The notes beneath the pieces are model-generated. The model was not told where the DNA came from, made no database searches, and saw only the letters and a list, made by a program, of their open reading frames with translations. From Saprospiraceae bacterium (GTDB lineage Bacteria > Bacteroidota > Bacteroidia > Chitinophagales > Saprospiraceae), in the NCBI GenBank assembly GCA_016711125.1, contig JADJTQ010000002.1, positions 930,001 to 994,000 of the forward strand: 64,000 nt of DNA, in the 5' to 3' direction. Positions 9,217-17,016 of this stretch are shown here, piece after piece. The position numbers and the translations under genes are program-made. How positions within the stretch are numbered: position 1 is the stretch's first letter; every line of letters starts with the position of its first letter.

Positions 9217-10220
9217 CCTATACCGATGGAGTTCTTTTTTTCCTTGGCTGCAGTCTTTTGTTTTACCTGATTTTGGGAGGAGCAGACCTCGGTGCCGGCA
9301 TTCTTGAACTTTTGCTGGGCAAGAAGAGTATAGCTACCATCGATAAAGCTATTGCCCCGGTTTGGGAGGCCAACCACATGTGGCTTATTATTGCAGTAGT
9401 CATCTTATTTAATGGCTTTCCGAAAGCCTATGCTTTATTGAGTACAGCCCTTCATATACCGCTTTTGTTGGTGTTAATTGGAATCATTTTACGGGGCACA
9501 GCATTCACCTTCCGACATTATGATGCTGTGGAAGATGGTTCTCGCAGGATTTATTCCGCAGTGTTCCGGTATTCCAGTGCCATCACTGTCTTTGGTTTTG
9601 GTTTAATTCTGGGGCCACTTATTTCAGGAAATCTACAGGTGGATGTGTTGGCGGGGTTCATGGCCTACTACATCAATCCCTGGCTTACCGGATTTGCAAT
9701 TTGTCTCGGGGTGTTTCTTATGTCCCTGACTGCCTACGTCGCCTCTATTTATTTGTTGGGAGAAGTATCTACCGATAAAGAGTATGAAACGATCGGGCGT
9801 AAAACAAAAACTCTCTTCTCGCTTTCGATCCTTTCGGGTATCGGTCTTTTTCTTTTCTCTAAGATCGAAGGTTTTCAATTCCATTATGATTTCTTTACCC
9901 ATCCTTTATCCCTGACCAGCATGGTGCTTGCAACCCTACTTGTTCCATTTATGTTCCGATTTATTCGAACGAGAAAAATCTGGCCTATGAGAATCACCGT
10001 GGCAGTCCAAATGACCTTGATCCTTATTGGCATGCTTTTCATCCATTATCCGAATTTTGCAATTTTCTCGAATGGCAGTGTTTTGACTATCCAGGATTGC
10101 GCCGCGCCAGAGCCGGTGATGAAAATCTTATTCTGGAGTCTGGTTATTGGTCTTCTTATCATTTTTCCCGCTCTTGCTTATCTGATAAAAATTTTTAAAA
10201 CTGCTGACAAGCAATATTAA
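9213..10220 (+). CDS. cydB: Cytochrome bd-type ubiquinol oxidase subunit II
   Basis: This 335-residue protein is the partner of CydA, structural rather than catalytic, with about eight to nine membrane helices. Family motifs include LGGADLGAGILELL at about residues 21-34 and APVWEANHMWLI at about 48-60. The start overlaps the cydA stop in an ATGA, so the two are translated as a unit. The 3' end overlaps the convergent AbiEii-like gene by 26 nt. The frame is intact, which suggests the cydA frameshift may not be real decay. Confidence 0.93.
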   Translation: MTYTDGVLFFLGCSLLFYLILGGADLGAGILELLLGKKSIATIDKAIAPVWEANHMWLIIAVVILFNGFPKAYALLSTALHIPLLLVLIGIILRGTAFTFRHYDAVEDGSRRIYSAVFRYSSAITVFGFGLILGPLISGNLQVDVLAGFMAYYINPWLTGFAICLGVFLMSLTAYVASIYLLGEVSTDKEYETIGRKTKTLFSLSILSGIGLFLFSKIEGFQFHYDFFTHPLSLTSMVLATLLVPFMFRFIRTRKIWPMRITVAVQMTLILIGMLFIHYPNFAIFSNGSVLTIQDCAAPEPVMKILFWSLVIGLLIIFPALAYLIKIFKTADKQY

Positions 10221-11067
10221 TTAAATGAGCTTGGGCATTAGAAATGAAGATTCCACCCAGAGGCCTGACGAAATCCCTGATGGTTCTGCATTGCCAATTT
10301 ATCACATCAAATTCACGATTATTTAGGAATTCAAGACCTTTTGATCTGAATATTTCTCGCACCTTAGCCCTCCAGCTTATTCTTGCCTCTTGCCAATCTT
10401 TGGCGCCTGACTGTACTAATATCCGATTACTGGAATGGTTAGGTCTATTCTTTTGTGAAAGGCTCGATTGATCAAATTTCAAAAGTAGAATTGGATTCTG
10501 AACGGGATTCACAAGCCCATTAAAATCAAAAATCGTGTGATATTTTTGGTCTTGCCACTGATCAATCTTAGTTTCGAGTTGCTCAAGAAGTGACATTAGA
10601 TTTAGTTCATCTGTTATATAATCAAGATCATAGATGTCTTTTGCACTTGCTCGACTTGAACAGCTCATTAGTTTGAATAGGCCAATATCTTTTACTGATG
10701 CCAGGTTTATATCCGAAAGTAAGTCGATATGATCCATGGTTCTCATATTTTGGAGTATTTCCACTTTCACGACGGTCGAATCAGTCGCAATGAATGCCCT
10801 TAAGAAGATAAACTGATCGTCCATATCAAAAGGAAATAGAACTTTTGTGATTCTATCCCTGAAAAATGACTCCAATACACTCTTAATTTTCAAATACCCC
10901 ACCTTTCCAATCTGCTCTGGAATAAAAAGGTCAATATCCTCCGATATCCTGTGAGCAAATCTCAGAGCCAAATTGGTGCCACCTGCAAGGTAACTTGTAT
11001 CAAGAATGGGAAGGGACTGAAGTTCCCTGGCAAGATTTATAAGGTCATTTGAAGCAGCTGAATTCAC
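10195..11067 (-). CDS. AbiEii/AbiGii-type nucleotidyltransferase toxin
   Basis: The 290-residue protein carries the nucleotidyltransferase signature of this family at about residues 28-50: LAGGTNLALRFAHRISEDID, where the GG and the two Asp of DID are the nucleotide- and metal-binding residues. AbiEii proteins act as toxins of phage-abortive and type IV toxin-antitoxin systems, and some relatives modify tRNA. The gene is the second of a two-gene operon; its ATG overlaps the stop of the small upstream gene by 4 nt, the order expected of antitoxin then toxin. The C-terminal half is less conserved. That this pair blocks phage is inference. Confidence 0.85.
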   Translation of the reverse strand: MNSAASNDLINLARELQSLPILDTSYLAGGTNLALRFAHRISEDIDLFIPEQIGKVGYLKIKSVLESFFRDRITKVLFPFDMDDQFIFLRAFIATDSTVVKVEILQNMRTMDHIDLLSDINLASVKDIGLFKLMSCSSRASAKDIYDLDYITDELNLMSLLEQLETKIDQWQDQKYHTIFDFNGLVNPVQNPILLLKFDQSSLSQKNRPNHSSNRILVQSGAKDWQEARISWRAKVREIFRSKGLEFLNNREFDVINWQCRTIRDFVRPLGGIFISNAQAHLINIACQQF

Positions 11068-11351
11068 CTTTCAAATCGAGAGAACTTAGCAACTTGATAC
11101 CGCTTGGCAACTAAATCGCAGACTTCATTACTGATCAATTCGTCCGTACTTTTTAGCTCTTCTAGTATTTCAGTCTTCGTGTAGAGATGTTCGACCTTTT
11201 CGATGTCTTCTTCGAATGAATCTTTATCAGTAGCATAAAAGGCTCTAGGGATTATCAGAGACTTATCCCTCTTAAGGTCAAGTTTCTCGTAATCACAATC
11301 CCAAAACAAATGTGCTGGGAAAAGAGAACTCAATCTATATTCACTTTTCAT
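11064..11351 (-). CDS. Small partner of the AbiEii-like toxin (DUF6922-like)
   Basis: The start at 11351 (MKSEYRLSSLFPAHLFWD) is preferred over 11438 because the family-like core LFWDCDYEKLDLKRDKSLII then begins near residue 13. The product is 95 residues. The motif of LFWD followed by D-Y-K-L resembles DUF6922 proteins, which often precede nucleotidyltransferase toxins. It lacks an obvious winged-helix domain, unlike classical AbiEi. Position and 4-nt overlap with the toxin gene suggest it is the antitoxin. A 12-bp palindrome lies 95 nt upstream. Confidence 0.65.
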   Translation of the reverse strand: MKSEYRLSSLFPAHLFWDCDYEKLDLKRDKSLIIPRAFYATDKDSFEEDIEKVEHLYTKTEILEELKSTDELISNEVCDLVAKRYQVAKFSRFER

Positions 11352-11445
11352 GCTATAAGTTATAAAGATTCCAAAATACTTGAACATTAGGAACAACCTG
11401 CTTTCAGTGGTAACAAATCGAAAACCAAAACCATTCAATTAGATT

Positions 11446-11457
11446 GAAAGTACTTTC
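11446..11457. promoter_or_regulatory. 12-bp perfect palindrome upstream of the AbiE-like operon
   Basis: GAAAGTACTTTC is a perfect palindrome located 95 nt upstream of the chosen start of the antitoxin-like gene. Toxin-antitoxin operons usually repress themselves through such sites. A role as operator is inference from position only. Confidence 0.35.
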
Positions 11458-11536
11458 AGACCTCTTAGAAAGGAATTGCATCAACTTTATGCAACTTTTT
11501 TCGCTTAACTATCTGATTATCAATAGATGTAAATCA

Positions 11537-11600
11537 TCTCCCCACGCTACTCGCATACCAACCCTTGTCAAAGTACGATTGGCAAGGGTTGTTTATTTTA
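11537..11600 (+). repeat. Short tRNA-Met-like 3' remnant followed by a strong hairpin
   Basis: TCTCCCCACGCTAC at 11537-11550 matches the 3' end of the tRNA-Met at 6321-6394 except for one C fewer in the C run. A hairpin follows, with AACCCTTG at 11560-11567 pairing with CAAGGGTT at 11583-11590 and the stem extending further inward, then a T-rich tail. This looks like a third copy of the tRNA end with a terminator. It could mark the right boundary of an integrated segment that started at the tRNA gene. Confidence 0.45.
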
Positions 11601-11637
11601 CGGAGTTAGGGCATATCTCTCTGTATTCTCATAAGAA

Positions 11638-11958
11638 CTAAATGTCTTGATGATCAGATCTATGTTCATCATATTGATAAGGCTTGATGTTCTGAAAAGT
11701 CACAGCTCCCCTCTTCGCTTCCATCAGATCATATTGGTTTTGTAACCTGAGCCAGTATCCTTCAGATAGACCAAAGAACCGGCATAGTCTCAGATCTGTA
11801 TCGGCTGTAATGCCACGTGTTCCTTTAACAATATGGTGAATGCGGTTCTTTGGAACACCGATAGCCTCAGCAAGCTTTGTCATAGGCATTCCGAGTTCAT
11901 CTAAGAACTCCTCTTTTAGAATGATTCCTGGGTGTGGGTTTGTTATTTCTTTTTCCAT
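11638..11958 (-). CDS. higA: HigA-family antitoxin (VapI/XRE)
   Basis: This 106-residue protein shows the family opening NPHPGIILKEEFLDELGM and an HTH with MTKLAEAIGVPKNRIHHIVKG, followed by GLSEGYWLRLQNQYDL. That is the standard pattern of HigA antidote proteins of the addiction module. It is the second gene of an operon, 15 nt behind the HigB toxin gene. It would neutralise HigB and repress the operon. Frame and length are normal. Confidence 0.93.
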   Translation of the reverse strand: MEKEITNPHPGIILKEEFLDELGMPMTKLAEAIGVPKNRIHHIVKGTRGITADTDLRLCRFFGLSEGYWLRLQNQYDLMEAKRGAVTFQNIKPYQYDEHRSDHQDI

Positions 11959-11973
11959 TATCTTTTCATCGCT

Positions 11974-12255
11974 CTAGTGATAATCAACAATATGTACCTG
12001 AAAGGATTTTCCATTATCCCACCGAAAGCATATACGCCATCTTTGGTTTATCCGTATGCTCATTTGATCGGAGCGATCCCTTTTCAAGGCTTCTAATTTG
12101 TTGCCTGGTGGGTTCTTCAAATCCTCCAAGATCTGAGCTGCATCAAGTTGACGGAGCTTTCTCAAGGCACGTTCCTGCATTTCTGGCGGAAACTTCTTGG
12201 AATACCTGCCATTCCATATTTTCTCAGTTTCCTTACAAGAAAACTCCTCGATCAT
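11974..12255 (-). CDS. higB: HigB-family toxin (plasmid maintenance killer type)
   Basis: The 93-residue protein matches the RelE-like HigB killer family: [24 protein letters not shown] in the middle and [14 protein letters not shown] near the end, where the Arg and Trp cluster forms the catalytic strand. Members cleave ribosome-bound mRNA. It precedes the higA gene, the usual HigBA order. This module is of a different subfamily from the pair at 6890-7571. A 10-bp palindrome lies 41 nt upstream of the start. Confidence 0.93.
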   Translation of the reverse strand: MIEEFSCKETEKIWNGRYSKKFPPEMQERALRKLRQLDAAQILEDLKNPPGNKLEALKRDRSDQMSIRINQRWRICFRWDNGKSFQVHIVDYH

Positions 12256-12295
12256 GATTAATTACCTTTCATTCTATAGTGAAAGTGCGTTACTA

Positions 12296-12305
12296 GTTAC
12301 GTAAC
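12296..12305. promoter_or_regulatory. Candidate HigA operator
   Basis: GTTACGTAAC is a 10-bp perfect palindrome 41 nt upstream of higB. A related ACGTAACAAG sequence is present both here (12299-12308) and at 12419-12428. HigA proteins bind short palindromes upstream of their operon; the match here is by position only. No gene is seen in 12256-12654. Confidence 0.35.
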
Positions 12306-12654
12306 AAGTACTTTTGTTTTTGCGTTCCTGAAACGCCGATAATTGATCAAATGGAAGAAATCTTATACCCTAGAAATCTTTGCTACTTCAAATCTCGTTT
12401 TCTACAAATCACACATTCACGTAACAAGATTTAAGGCAACTCAACGACTATTCCAACCAACTCACCGATCAGATTTGGATCACTCACTAGACTACTGCAT
12501 GTTTGTGCCATTAATTTAATGATGTTATAAGTCATATTTAATCATGATCAAATTTTGTGATCGCGAGAGAGCAGAATTTACATTCTACGGCTTTCGAAGA
12601 GCACTTTAGAATGAATCGACCGCTATAAATTTTCAACCTTAAAATTCAAAAATC

Positions 12655-13374
12655 ATGAAAATAATAATTCAATTTTTGCTGGCAGTTATTATCCTGACCC
12701 TAGGCAGCTGTGTCCCGTCTCTCCATGGCATCGTCACCGATGAAACCCGGATCACTGACGACCGCATCCTCGGTGTCTGGTCGACTAATGAGATGCAGAA
12801 AGATGGCAGTCCGGACCATTCGGAGTTTCCCAAGAGAGAACTTGACTGGAGCTTCGAAAGGGCAGAAAATATCACCTACTGGGTCACCGACCCAAATACC
12901 AAAACTACGTCAGATGGATTACCTGAATCGCTCCTACCTTCCGGCGCCAGGATTGTAGACCGAGTAGCACTGCCCTATTATATTTTGACCCACCGGGAGC
13001 TGATCGAAGGAGATACCGTGGTTTCCAATCTGTTGGTAGAGATGACGGAGATATCCAGCCACCTTCTAATGGATTTCACGCCTATCCCGGGAGATGGAAA
13101 TGTTTTCAATGGTCGTTTTGCAACTAACTATGTTCTTGCACACACCTTTTCCAAGGTTGAGTTTATGGACGATAAGATGCAAATTAGCCCAATCGACGGT
13201 GATTATGTAAAGGATTTGATCACTCAAAAACGCATTCGTCTAAAAAATGAAATCCGCAATGGGGGAGACATTATTCTTACTGCACCTACACAGGAGTTGA
13301 GAGATTTTATTACCAACTATAGCCAGGATGCAAATCTGTTTGATGATGCGGATCAACTATTTCGAGTAAATTGA
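12655..13374 (+). CDS. Lipoprotein of unknown function, upstream of a LytS/LytT pair
   Basis: The 239-residue product has a lipoprotein signal (hydrophobic ILTLGSC at about residues 13-20) and no recognised domain. The mature part has a beta-rich look (ILGVWSTNEMQKDG, and FNGRFATNYVLAHTFSKVEF). Only 16 nt separate it from the histidine kinase gene, so it is probably in the same operon and may be a sensing or target component. Not recognised beyond that. Confidence 0.65.
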   Translation: MKIIIQFLLAVIILTLGSCVPSLHGIVTDETRITDDRILGVWSTNEMQKDGSPDHSEFPKRELDWSFERAENITYWVTDPNTKTTSDGLPESLLPSGARIVDRVALPYYILTHRELIEGDTVVSNLLVEMTEISSHLLMDFTPIPGDGNVFNGRFATNYVLAHTFSKVEFMDDKMQISPIDGDYVKDLITQKRIRLKNEIRNGGDIILTAPTQELRDFITNYSQDANLFDDADQLFRVN

Positions 13375-13390
13375 GGCCCAAGTACAGAAA

Positions 13391-14401
13391 ATGAAAACCA
13401 CGCCAGTAAAAAAAATATCCTTTCATCTCACCCTTTGGAGTGTTTCCTTTTTTCTGTTGTATAGTTTATTTACGGTTGACTATAATACCGGTATCGCGGA
13501 TTATATCTACACCGCTTTGTTTCACCTTCCGTTGGTGCTGGCCGTTTATCTAAACTTGCCACTTATCCAGAGTCTATTTCTCAAAAAACGATATCTACTT
13601 TATCTGCTTCTGATTTTGCCTTTGGTCAGCTTTTGTGTCGCATTTTATTTCCTGATTTTCCAGGTGTTGGTACCGCTCCTTTTAGCAAAATATTATTTTA
13701 TCGCCTACTATACACCCTGGCAGATAGCCCAATTTGTCATCGTATATTTGTTTCTTTCTTTACTTTTTCATTTGTCCGTCAGTTGGTTTTTTCTCAAAGA
13801 GAAAGAATACCAGCTGCAAAAGGAAAATCACCTGGTTCAGCTCAAAAACCTTAAATCGCAAATAAGTCCACATTTTCTTTTTAATAGTTTAAATAATATT
13901 TATGCACTTGCCGGGCCGGAAAATACAGAGGCAAGAAACTATTTGACTAAATTGTCAGACGCTTTGCGTTATATCATCTACGACACCAATACTCCTTTTG
14001 TTCCTCTGAAGAATGAAGTGGAATATCTGGTCAACTATTTTGCACTCGAAAGATTACGACTCGAAAATGGCGAGGAGGTTTCTTTTCAGAAATCCGGTAA
14101 ATACCAGGAATTTCTGATTGCCCCGTTACTTTTACTTCCTCTGGTAGAAAATTGTTTTTTTGTTCATTGCAATCGTAAAGAACCTTTTATTGAAATCAAT
14201 TTGAGTGTATTTGATAGTGAGTTACATTTTATTACGCATAACAATAAGACAAAGATCCTGCCTTCAGTGTCTGGAGGAGTTGGTCTGGAAAACGTGAAGA
14301 AGCGATTGGAAATGATCTATGGAAATCGAGGTCGACTAGAAATCAAAGATGAGCCTGAGAATTTTACAGTGGATTTGAAGATCAATTTGGAAGACCAATG
14401 A
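13391..14401 (+). CDS. LytS-type sensor histidine kinase
   Basis: Four membrane helices fill residues 10-135. A His_kinase domain follows, with the phosphoacceptor at H161 in ISPHFLFNSLNNIYAL. The ATPase part has PLVENCFF, a variant of the usual N box (LVENAIKH), and GVGLENVKKRL as G box. The kinase would phosphorylate the LytTR regulator encoded next, with a 4-nt overlap. The signal is unknown. The substitution of two aromatic residues after VEN is unusual and may affect ATP binding. Confidence 0.88.
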   Translation: MKTTPVKKISFHLTLWSVSFFLLYSLFTVDYNTGIADYIYTALFHLPLVLAVYLNLPLIQSLFLKKRYLLYLLLILPLVSFCVAFYFLIFQVLVPLLLAKYYFIAYYTPWQIAQFVIVYLFLSLLFHLSVSWFFLKEKEYQLQKENHLVQLKNLKSQISPHFLFNSLNNIYALAGPENTEARNYLTKLSDALRYIIYDTNTPFVPLKNEVEYLVNYFALERLRLENGEEVSFQKSGKYQEFLIAPLLLLPLVENCFFVHCNRKEPFIEINLSVFDSELHFITHNNKTKILPSVSGGVGLENVKKRLEMIYGNRGRLEIKDEPENFTVDLKINLEDQ

Positions 14402-15084
14402 ATTACCATTGCCTGATTGTTGACGATGAGCCACTGGCCCGAAAACTTGTCCGGGAATACCTGGATCAGATCTCGGATTTTACTTCTATCGGCGAATGTC
14501 AGGATGCCATGGAAGCCCAGCAATATCTGCTCAAACAAAAAGTGGATGTATTATTTCTGGATATTGCCATGCCCCAATTAACCGGCATGCAATTTCTGAA
14601 ATCCCTTACCAAAGCACCGCTGGTTATTTTTACAACTGCTTATGCCGAATATGCGGTCGAAGCCTTTGAAGTCAACGCTTTTGATTATCTCGTCAAACCC
14701 ATCACTTTTGAGCGGTTTGTTCAATCAATTAATAAAGTGCGCTCCTTTTATAATCAGAAAATTGATGAGCAACATACCGTCCATACCTGGATCAATATTA
14801 AAGAGGGCCGGAGAGTCTATCATGTCAATACTGCCGATATTGTTTATTTACAAGCCTATGGCGACTACGTCAGGATCTTTACTAAAGATGGCACCTTGAT
14901 GACTAAGGAAAGACTCAATGTATTAAAGGATCAGTTGCCGGATATTTTCATTCAGGTACATCGTTCGTACATCATCAACCGGCAGGCTGTGAAATTTGTT
15001 GAAGGCAATCAGGTGCAGGTGGAGTCCTTCAAAATACCGGTTTCTGATTCCTTCCGTGATGAACTGCTAGATTTATTTAAGTGA
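14398..15084 (+). CDS. LytTR-family response regulator
   Basis: A receiver domain fills residues 1-120 with acidic pocket DDE at 9-11, phosphorylation site D55 (FLDIAMP), and K in LVKPI. A LytTR DNA-binding domain follows at about 130-228 (YLQAYGDYVRIFTKDG, VHRSYIINRQAV). It overlaps the kinase gene by 4 nt. Such regulators usually act on a few nearby or envelope genes. Confidence 0.93.
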   Translation: MNYHCLIVDDEPLARKLVREYLDQISDFTSIGECQDAMEAQQYLLKQKVDVLFLDIAMPQLTGMQFLKSLTKAPLVIFTTAYAEYAVEAFEVNAFDYLVKPITFERFVQSINKVRSFYNQKIDEQHTVHTWINIKEGRRVYHVNTADIVYLQAYGDYVRIFTKDGTLMTKERLNVLKDQLPDIFIQVHRSYIINRQAVKFVEGNQVQVESFKIPVSDSFRDELLDLFK

Positions 15085-15277
15085 CTCGACAAGCTCCTCT
15101 GACTATTATATTCTGCTTTTATAAAAATCAACAATTCAAAAACAAGTAAATAGTAGCCCGCTGAAACGGCGAGGGTCTTTTTAAATACTAAAGGCCCAAC
15201 CGATTTGGTCAGGCCTTACGAAACAGATCAACGCGGGGTAATGGCTTACTGATTTTCTGACTTTCAGATCACATACA

Positions 15278-15736
15278 CTATTTACGATTTAGTTGAATGG
15301 TAAACGTGTAATTGATACCACCTTCTTGTAATTGATAGTCGGCTTTGATATTCCGGCTATCGAGCACCGATAAATTCCAACTTTCGGTTTCACCTTCTGA
15401 TGTCATTGATAAAATGGTCTGATCTACATTAAATGCCCAGGTACCGGTGGTGGTTTGTGGTTCATTGGGATCGCATTTACTCGAGCCTTCATCGTAGTTC
15501 ACGACGCCATTTGTCTTGAAAATGGTTAGATTGTCTTTTACACAGCTTGGTAATTGAGCATATACATTGGTGACGGTCGTACCAAACCAATCTATAGCGG
15601 GTTCGATGGTAAGCGCGTTGATCTGCCATGCTCCCTCAGTCAGCATCTTTGATCGATCTATTGCATCCTCATTATCTTTACGACAACTGGAGGCAAGCAA
15701 AAGAATGGACATAATTAATAACATTGTTGTTTTCAT
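15278..15736 (-). CDS. Lipocalin-like lipoprotein
   Basis: A short lipoprotein of 152 residues with lipobox ASSC near residue 18 and a single small beta-barrel-like domain. The GAWQINALTIEPA and TGTWAFNVDQTIL blocks fit the lipocalin-like family found widely in Bacteroidota. No ligand is known. It stands alone; the stretch 15737-16119 to its right shows nothing supported. A poly-T run at about 15783-15791 lies upstream. Confidence 0.65.
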   Translation of the reverse strand: MKTTMLLIMSILLLASSCRKDNEDAIDRSKMLTEGAWQINALTIEPAIDWFGTTVTNVYAQLPSCVKDNLTIFKTNGVVNYDEGSSKCDPNEPQTTTGTWAFNVDQTILSMTSEGETESWNLSVLDSRNIKADYQLQEGGINYTFTIQLNRK

Positions 15737-16119
15737 AGTTTACTGTTTATTAAAGTTTCGTATCAGATTGATGAATTTCACTTTTTTTTTTCATTGATGA
15801 TTCAAAGATGAGATGATCATCGTTTTCGAAAAATCACCTTTGACATGATCTGTCGTTTTTTTCATCTGAATTGAAATATTATTGGAATGAATATTTGGGA
15901 GGTATTCTCCCAGATTGGTGGTTGATCGAACTTGAAAGATGTAGACACATCTTCGGTATTCAGCAGTTTTGTCACCTTTGACCGGGATGTTTCTACTAGA
16001 CTTCCTCTTTCCTAAAAGGCAGTGGCGCCTGAAACGGAATGCGGCTATCCAAAGCACTTGTTATCAAATCTTCTAGCATTATCCAGGCTATTGAGTTAAA
16101 TATTTTATCTTAGATTATT

Positions 16120-16758
16120 ATGATCCGGGTTTACATAGCAGATGATCATCAGGTGCTTCTGGATGGTTTGAGCACCTTGCTGTCTAACATAGACGGGTTG
16201 GAGGTAGTGGGTATGGGCCATCACGGCAACGAAGTCCTCCATTTTCTTTTAGAAAATGATGTGGATGTTATTCTTCTCGATATTAATATGCCCGTTTTAA
16301 ATGGTATAGAGACTTGTAAGATCCTGCAAAAAGAGCATCCGGAGATCAAGGTACTAGCCTTAAGCATGTATGAAAAAGCCAGTTTCATCCAACAAATGCT
16401 GAAAAATGGGGCCGCAGGGTATATTTTAAAAAATACGGGGCAGGACGAACTGGTTGAAGCCATCAAAACCGTGCATCGAGGCGAGCAATATCTAAGCAAG
16501 ATAGTTTCCGACACACTGATGCAGAGTCTGATGGGCAAAGCATCTACCACCCGACCCTACATACCGGAGATGACGAGAAGAGAGAAGGAAGTACTGGTAT
16601 TGATCGCTAAAGAATTGACCACTCAGGAGATCAGCGACCAGCTTCATATAAGCCTCAATACGGTCGAGACCCATCGTAAGAACCTCCTTAGTAAGTTTGG
16701 AGTAAGAAATTCGGTGGGGCTGATAAAAATGGCATTAGAGCGAGGCTTGCTGGAATAA
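16120..16758 (+). CDS. NarL/FixJ-type response regulator
   Basis: The receiver domain (residues 1-118) has ADD at 7-9 and phosphorylation site D54 (LLDINMP). A LuxR-type HTH follows at about 147-205, with TRREKEVLVLIAKELTTQEI and the recognition helix SLNTVETHRKNLL. Length and frame are normal. The TPR histidine kinase of matching HisKA_3 type begins 258 nt downstream under its own promoter, so the two are likely partners. Confidence 0.94.
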   Translation: MIRVYIADDHQVLLDGLSTLLSNIDGLEVVGMGHHGNEVLHFLLENDVDVILLDINMPVLNGIETCKILQKEHPEIKVLALSMYEKASFIQQMLKNGAAGYILKNTGQDELVEAIKTVHRGEQYLSKIVSDTLMQSLMGKASTTRPYIPEMTRREKEVLVLIAKELTTQEISDQLHISLNTVETHRKNLLSKFGVRNSVGLIKMALERGLLE

Positions 16759-16899
16759 AACATCGCAACTTTTAATAAGAGCCGGTCCATGCTTGAGTGT
16801 GAATAATTCAAGTCAGTAAAACTGAAAGATTGAAGAAATACCATACGAATTCATCTAACGGTTTTCCGTGAGAAACGGAAATCACGGAATAGCACGATT

Positions 16900-16927
16900 T
16901 TGATCCAAATATTTCGAGATAATTTTG
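16900..16927 (+). promoter_or_regulatory. Promoter of the TPR histidine kinase
   Basis: TTG at 16900-16902, a 17-nt spacer, and TAATTTTG at 16920-16927 as an exact -7 box. Just upstream, TTTCCGT at 16863-16869 and ACGGAAA at 16875-16881 form a 7-bp inverted repeat with no T run behind it, a possible operator. Confidence 0.55.
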
Positions 16928-17016
16928 TTCGAGCGCTTTTAACCAAACTATAACAAATCTAATAGCACGATTCTATGCTATCCATATTATCTGAGATGCG
17001 ATCGCCACTGAACACC

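Noticed and set aside
15791..16057. Minus-strand frame of 88 residues between two genes
   Set aside because: There is no signal, domain or good start; the composition does not look coding.
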